Shown here piece after piece: positions 5,829-9,616 of a DNA stretch of 9,616 bases. A model generated the notes under the pieces. The model searched no databases. It was given only the letters and a program-made list of their open reading frames with translations, and had not been told where the DNA came from. Source of the DNA: Turicibacter sp. (lineage in GTDB: Bacteria > Bacillota > Bacilli > MOL361 > Turicibacteraceae); assembly GCA_030531025.1 (NCBI GenBank), contig JAUMTV010000114.1, positions 1 to 9,616 on the forward strand, read 5' to 3'. Numbering within the stretch: position 1 is the first letter of the stretch; each line of letters begins with the position of its first letter. Both the position numbers and the translations under genes were made by a program.

Positions 5829-8549
5829 TTGAGATTTTATTCAAAAACAATTGATGAAACATTAGAAAATTTAGAAGTTAATGTTTCTAAAGGATTATCT
5901 TCAAATGATGTTAAACAAAGGCAAGAAAAATACGGATTAAATGAGTTTACGCCACAAGCCAGTGCAACATTTTGGGATAACTTAAAAGAGAGCTTAAGTG
6001 AACCTATGATTATTATATTAATAGTTGCGGCACTTATTAGTGCCTTAATCGGTGAGGTTACAGATTCTATTGGAATTATCGTAGCGATTATTATTGGAGT
6101 AGGCATTGGACTAATAACAGAAGGAAAATCTAAAAAAGCTGCTGATGAGTTATCAAAGTTAACGGAGAATATAGAGGTTAAAGTCCTTCGTGATGGTCGT
6201 GTGCAACAAGTTCCAAAAAATCAATTAGTACCAGGTGATATTGTTTATATTGAAACTGGAGATTTAATACCAGCCGATGGGCGTGTCATTCATGATATTA
6301 ACTTAAAAGTTCGTGAGGATATGTTAACAGGTGAATCAGATGATGTAAGTAAATCAAGTCACCTTGTTATTGAAATGGAATCAATCCGAAAAAATCATGA
6401 ATTGATTCAACAAGATCCTGTTCCAGCCAAGCAATGTAATATGGTTTTTGGTGGAACACTAGTAGCTTATGGTCGTGGAACGATGGTAGTGACGTCCATT
6501 GGAGATGCAACAGAAATGGGGCATATTGCGAAAAATCTATCTGAGTCAGACGAAGAAACCCCTCTTCAAATTAAATTAGGTGGATTAGGGGCAACAATTA
6601 CAAAAATTTCTGGTGCGATAGCAGGAATCTTATTTATTTTAATAATTGTAAACATGGTAAAAAAGAATATTTTAAATATAGATTCAAGTTCAGTCGGAAG
6701 TTTCTTTACATCATTAGCACCGATTAAAACAGCCTTTACTACTTGTGTTGCTTTAATTGTTGCAGCAGTGCCTGAAGGTCTTCCAACAATGATTAATATT
6801 ACATTAGCTATGACCATGCAAAAAATGGCTAAAATAAATGCCTTAGTCACAAAGAAAGAGGCTTGTGAAACAATAGGTTCGGTTTCAGTTATCTGTTCGG
6901 ATAAAACAGGAACATTAACAGAAAATCGTATGAGTGTTGAAGTAGCTTATGTTGATGGAACCTATGTGGAAACAGGAAATTTAGACAGTCATAGTTATTT
7001 TATGGAGAATTGCTTAGTGAATTCTACGGCTGATATTGAGAAAATTGATAATCAAGTAAAATATATCGGAAGTGCTACAGAGTGTGCCTTGCTAGTATAC
7101 AGTCAACCTATAGATTATGTAGCTATGCGTCAAAATACCGAGCTAGTTGCACAGACACCATTTAACTCAGAATTGAAGCGTATGCGAACGATTATTAAAA
7201 AAGGAAATCAACATATTTTATTAGTAAAAGGTGCTCCTGAAGTTTTACTAGATAATAGCCAGTTTTTTCAGCAGGATAATCAAAAAGTAATTCTAACAGA
7301 AGAGTTAAAATTAGAGATTCTTTCAGAAATTGAAAAATTACAGGTGAAATCCATGCGAACACTTGGATTTGCTTATCGTAATATTGAGGAAAGTGATTTA
7401 GAGGAATCAATTCCTGATAATGGATTAATCTTTAGTGGATTTGTTGGAATTAAAGATCCATTGCGTGCTGATGTCAAAGAATCTGTTATGCTTGCTAATG
7501 AGGCGAGTGTTGAAGTTAAAATGTTAACAGGGGATAACATTAATACAGCTCGTGCTATCGGAGAAGAATTAGGATTATTAACTAACGAATTTAGAGCAGT
7601 TGAAGCAACATATATCGATACTTTAACAGATGAGGAGTTACAACAAGAAATCAAAACCATTTCAATTGTAGCAAGATCAAAGCCAGACACAAAAATGCGA
7701 ATTGTAGCAGCTTTACAAGCCAATGGAGAAGTTGTTGCAGTAACAGGAGATGGAATTAATGATGCTCCAGCTCTTTCGAAAGCAGATGTTGGAATTGCGA
7801 TGGGAATTTCGGGAACAGAGGTTTCTAAAAGTGCAGCCGATATTATCTTAACCGATGATAGTTTTTCAACCATTATCCATGGAATTCAATGGGGGAGAGG
7901 AATCTATGAAAACTTCCAACGTTTTATTCAGTTCCAGTTAACGGTTAACATTATTGCCTTCTTAATTGCAATCATTTGTCAGCTAACAGGAGAAGAAATG
8001 CCATTTACAACGATTCAACTGTTATGGGTCAATATTATTATGGATGGCCCACCTGCATTAGTACTTGGATTAGAACCAGCAAGACGTCATATTTTAACTC
8101 GTAAACCTATTTCACGCCGTGCTAATATTATTACGAATTCAATGAAAATAACTATTTTATCAAATGCTATTTTTATTACTTTTGTTTTATTACTTCAATT
8201 AAAAGCTAATATTTTGAATGCAACATCAGCTGAAATGGGAACAGTTATGTTCTCAATCTTCGCTTTCAGTGCATTGTTCAATGCATTTAACTGTCGTGAA
8301 TTTGGAACAGACAGTATTATTCCAAACTTTATGAAAAATACATTGGCCATTAAGGTTATATTATGTACAGGAATAGCACAAATTTTATTTACCCAAATCT
8401 TTAGAGAGTTCTTTAACTCAGTTCCATTAAGTTTCATGATGTGGGTGAAAGTAGTGGCCTTAGCTTCAATAATTATTATTGTTAATGAGATAGTCAAATT
8501 TATCTTAAGAAAAGTGAAACGTATACAAATCAAAATAGATAATTTCTAA
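5829..8549 (+). CDS. PMCA-type P-type Ca2+/Mn2+-exporting ATPase
   Basis: A 906-residue, full-length P2-type ATPase that pumps a divalent cation out of the cytoplasm using ATP. In order: an N-terminal cation-ATPase domain (about 5-70); M1-M2 (about 57-97); the actuator domain with TGES at 167-170; M3-M4 with the ion-binding PEGLP at 315-319; the phosphorylated Asp358 in CSDKTGTLT; nucleotide-binding KGAPE at 467-471; MLTGDN (565-570) and TGDGINDAPAL (639-649); then M5-M10 to about 892. Ligands of a single site are present: Glu316, Asn735 and Asp739. The M5 position that carries a second-site Glu in SERCA is Ala710, as in plasma-membrane pumps, predicting one ion per ATP. There is no calmodulin-binding tail. 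The Mn2+ riboswitch-like leader suggests Mn2+ export, alone or with Ca2+. Related riboswitch-controlled pumps are Lactococcus YoaB and pneumococcal MgtA/CaxP. The start is TTG. No T-tract terminator follows directly. Confidence 0.95.
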   Translation: MRFYSKTIDETLENLEVNVSKGLSSNDVKQRQEKYGLNEFTPQASATFWDNLKESLSEPMIIILIVAALISALIGEVTDSIGIIVAIIIGVGIGLITEGKSKKAADELSKLTENIEVKVLRDGRVQQVPKNQLVPGDIVYIETGDLIPADGRVIHDINLKVREDMLTGESDDVSKSSHLVIEMESIRKNHELIQQDPVPAKQCNMVFGGTLVAYGRGTMVVTSIGDATEMGHIAKNLSESDEETPLQIKLGGLGATITKISGAIAGILFILIIVNMVKKNILNIDSSSVGSFFTSLAPIKTAFTTCVALIVAAVPEGLPTMINITLAMTMQKMAKINALVTKKEACETIGSVSVICSDKTGTLTENRMSVEVAYVDGTYVETGNLDSHSYFMENCLVNSTADIEKIDNQVKYIGSATECALLVYSQPIDYVAMRQNTELVAQTPFNSELKRMRTIIKKGNQHILLVKGAPEVLLDNSQFFQQDNQKVILTEELKLEILSEIEKLQVKSMRTLGFAYRNIEESDLEESIPDNGLIFSGFVGIKDPLRADVKESVMLANEASVEVKMLTGDNINTARAIGEELGLLTNEFRAVEATYIDTLTDEELQQEIKTISIVARSKPDTKMRIVAALQANGEVVAVTGDGINDAPALSKADVGIAMGISGTEVSKSAADIILTDDSFSTIIHGIQWGRGIYENFQRFIQFQLTVNIIAFLIAIICQLTGEEMPFTTIQLLWVNIIMDGPPALVLGLEPARRHILTRKPISRRANIITNSMKITILSNAIFITFVLLLQLKANILNATSAEMGTVMFSIFAFSALFNAFNCREFGTDSIIPNFMKNTLAIKVILCTGIAQILFTQIFREFFNSVPLSFMMWVKVVALASIIIIVNEIVKFILRKVKRIQIKIDNF

Positions 8550-8679
8550 ATTTGAGCCTATAAGCTAATCATTAGAAAGTGCAGGTGTATAGATTTTTCT
8601 ATTTGAGTTGATGATTTAAATTAGATTGTCTCTTAGTTGAAGTCAGTGAGCTATTAGATTATTTCATTATAGGAGATAT

Positions 8680-8703
8680 GTCTTTGAGTAGAGTGTCAAA
8701 GAC
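8680..8703. other. hairpin between ATPase gene and array block 3
   Basis: Perfect eight-pair inverted repeat GTCTTTGA/TCAAAGAC (8680-8687, 8696-8703) with loop GTAGAGTG and no T tract. It abuts the first A hairpin of block 3, where the usual TCCCGCTA core is missing. The 8550-8679 stretch before it holds nothing I recognise. Confidence 0.5.
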
Positions 8704-8707
8704 AATC

Positions 8708-8895
8708 AATGGATAGGCTAATCATGTCAGTCAAGCATAGACATCATTAGCCTTTTCCTATCCTATCTTTCATCCTTAAATAGAGTCATCACTAACCATT
8801 CAATCCTCCTAATTTCCTACATACTGGCGTATGTGCGGGTGGAGTCTTGGTGGTTAGTTTCTATACTGAATAAAGAGGGTTTCAAAGTAGCGGGA
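8708..8895. repeat. AB cassette, copy 6, lacking left core
   Basis: Hairpin A has AGGCTAAT/ATTAGCCT (8715-8722, 8746-8753), a stem lengthened by ATGTC/GACAT, and TTTTCC behind it, so it may end the ATPase transcript. Hairpin B (about 8790-8858) has inner ACATAC/GTATGT with loop TGGC. Confidence 0.72.
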
Positions 8896-9160
8896 AAATG
8901 ATTTCTCTACTTAGTGATTATCATAGTACATGGCTTTCATGAAGGTGCTAACTGTTGCAAGGCAACGATTAGCGCTTCATGATCCCCGATATTTATTTGT
9001 AAAAGTTTTACTGTTCATAAAAAAAATAATCACATCTTTAAGGATATTGATCAATCACAAATAATAAGAAAACCAACACGGCACGGGTGCGGTGTTGGTA
9101 TCCATAATATTTTGAGAAAGATATAAAAGGAGATTGAACTAATCAGAAGCTATCCCGCTA
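8888..9160. repeat. CED cassette, copy 7
   Basis: Hairpin C (8937-8982) has TCATGAAG/CTTCATGA and tip GTTGC-AAG-GCAAC. Hairpin D has ACCAACAC/GTGTTGGT outside and GCAC/GTGC inside, loop GG. Confidence 0.8.
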
Positions 9161-9386
9161 CAAGGAATTATTTAACTACATTCCACCCAAAGAAACATAA
9201 TAAGGCATGGATAGGCGAATCATGTTCACACATCATTCGCCTTTTCTTATTGGATTTTTAGCACTAGAACCTTTTATTTATCACTAACCATCAAGCCACC
9301 TATTGCCCTACATACTGGCGTATGTTAGGGGCGTGTGTCTTGGTGGTTAGTTTGTATGTAATCAAGGTAGATACACAGTAGCGGGA
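9153..9386. repeat. AB cassette, copy 7
   Basis: Hairpin A is fully paired as AGGCGAAT/ATTCGCCT (9213-9220, 9235-9242), the compensated counterpart of the TAAT/ATTA copies. Hairpin B (9282-9353) has inner ACATAC/GTATGT, loop TGGC. It closely matches copy 3 at 2737-2970. Confidence 0.8.
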
Positions 9387-9616
9387 AAATCTTTTCTATA
9401 CCTAGTGATTATTTTAGTACATGGTTTTATGAAGTCGCTAACTGTTGCTTTGCAACGATTAGCACTTCATGATATAAACATTTATTTATAAAAATTTTGT
9501 TGTTCATATAAAGTTATCATTCTTCAAGTAGAATGATAAATCACAAATAATAAGAAAACCAACACGGCATGAATGCGGTGTTGGTATCCATGATCTTTTG
9601 GAAATAGATTTGAAAA
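9379..9616. repeat. CED cassette, copy 8, cut by window end
   Basis: Hairpin C (9428-9472) has GTTGC-TTT-GCAAC. Hairpin E is clearest here, TTATCATTCT/AGAATGATAA (about 9516-9540). Hairpin D has ACCAACAC/GTGTTGGT outside and GCAT/ATGC inside. The right core lies beyond the window. Confidence 0.78.

Larger units (their letters stand above)
8708..9616. repeat. hairpin array block 3
   Basis: The array resumes downstream of the ATPase in the same orientation and continues past the window edge. Cores are TAGCGGGA (8888, 9379) and TCCCGCTA (9153). Copies here are well preserved and no gene is visible. Confidence 0.85.

Noticed and set aside
5837..8533. Several minus-strand open frames opposite the ATPase gene
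   Set aside because: All lie antisense to an intact, strongly conserved P-type ATPase and are shadows of its codon pattern.
440..9386. TCCCGCTAC/GTAGCGGGA as ends of a simple MITE or IS
   Set aside because: No consistent target duplication is visible, and the cores alternate so that both intervals could be the element. Kept only as a hypothesis in the findings.
440..9616. CRISPR array
   Set aside because: Repeats are 230-270 bp structured cassettes, not 25-40 bp identical repeats with unique spacers, and no cas gene is present.
440..9616. Integron cassette array with attC sites
   Set aside because: No integrase is in the window, the GTTRRRY/RYYYAAC core is not conserved in the hairpins, and most cassettes carry no gene.
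440..9616. ROOL, GOLLD or similar large ornate RNA
   Set aside because: Those are usually single long RNAs, often with phage or tRNA neighbours; the tandem two-cassette design and cores do not fit what I know of them.

Overview
The window is AT-rich DNA with strong GGAGG-type ribosome binding sites, a Gram-positive style leader attenuator and small Bacillota-type proteins. It most likely comes from a low-GC Bacillota, perhaps a Turicibacter/Erysipelotrichia- or Clostridia-like gut organism. The genus is a guess and nothing in the sequence settles it.

Only four genes are convincing: a small membrane protein (100-405), a 71-residue zinc-ribbon protein (1923-2138) directly followed by a GNAT acetyltransferase (2165-2677), and a complete 906-residue PMCA-type P-type Ca2+/Mn2+ ATPase (5829-8549). 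The ATPase has its own promoter (TTTACA-17-TATACT) and a leader that folds like a yybP-ykoY Mn2+ riboswitch, with a terminator overlapping the aptamer's closing strand. It is therefore probably induced by manganese.

Most of the remainder, about 5.5 kb in three blocks (440-1780, 2737-5526, 8708-9616), is a non-coding modular array. Short cores TCCCGCTA(C) and (G)TAGCGGGA, which are reverse complements, mostly alternate at near-constant distances and bound two cassette types. The 'AB' cassette (about 230 bp) carries hairpins A and B. The 'CED' cassette (about 270 bp) carries hairpins C, E and D. All copies point the same way. Stems differ between copies but the changes are compensated on both arms, so structure and not sequence is being kept. 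Some cassettes are shortened, rearranged or reduced to a single hairpin. The zinc-ribbon/GNAT pair lies between a TAGCGGGA and a TCCCGCTA core, where a CED interior would be expected.

I do not recognise the array as a named family. It could be a mosaic of small palindromic mobile elements (BIME- or BOX-like) or a tandem set of large structured RNAs. Arrays in the same orientation lie on both sides of the ATPase gene, so recombination between them could delete or duplicate it.
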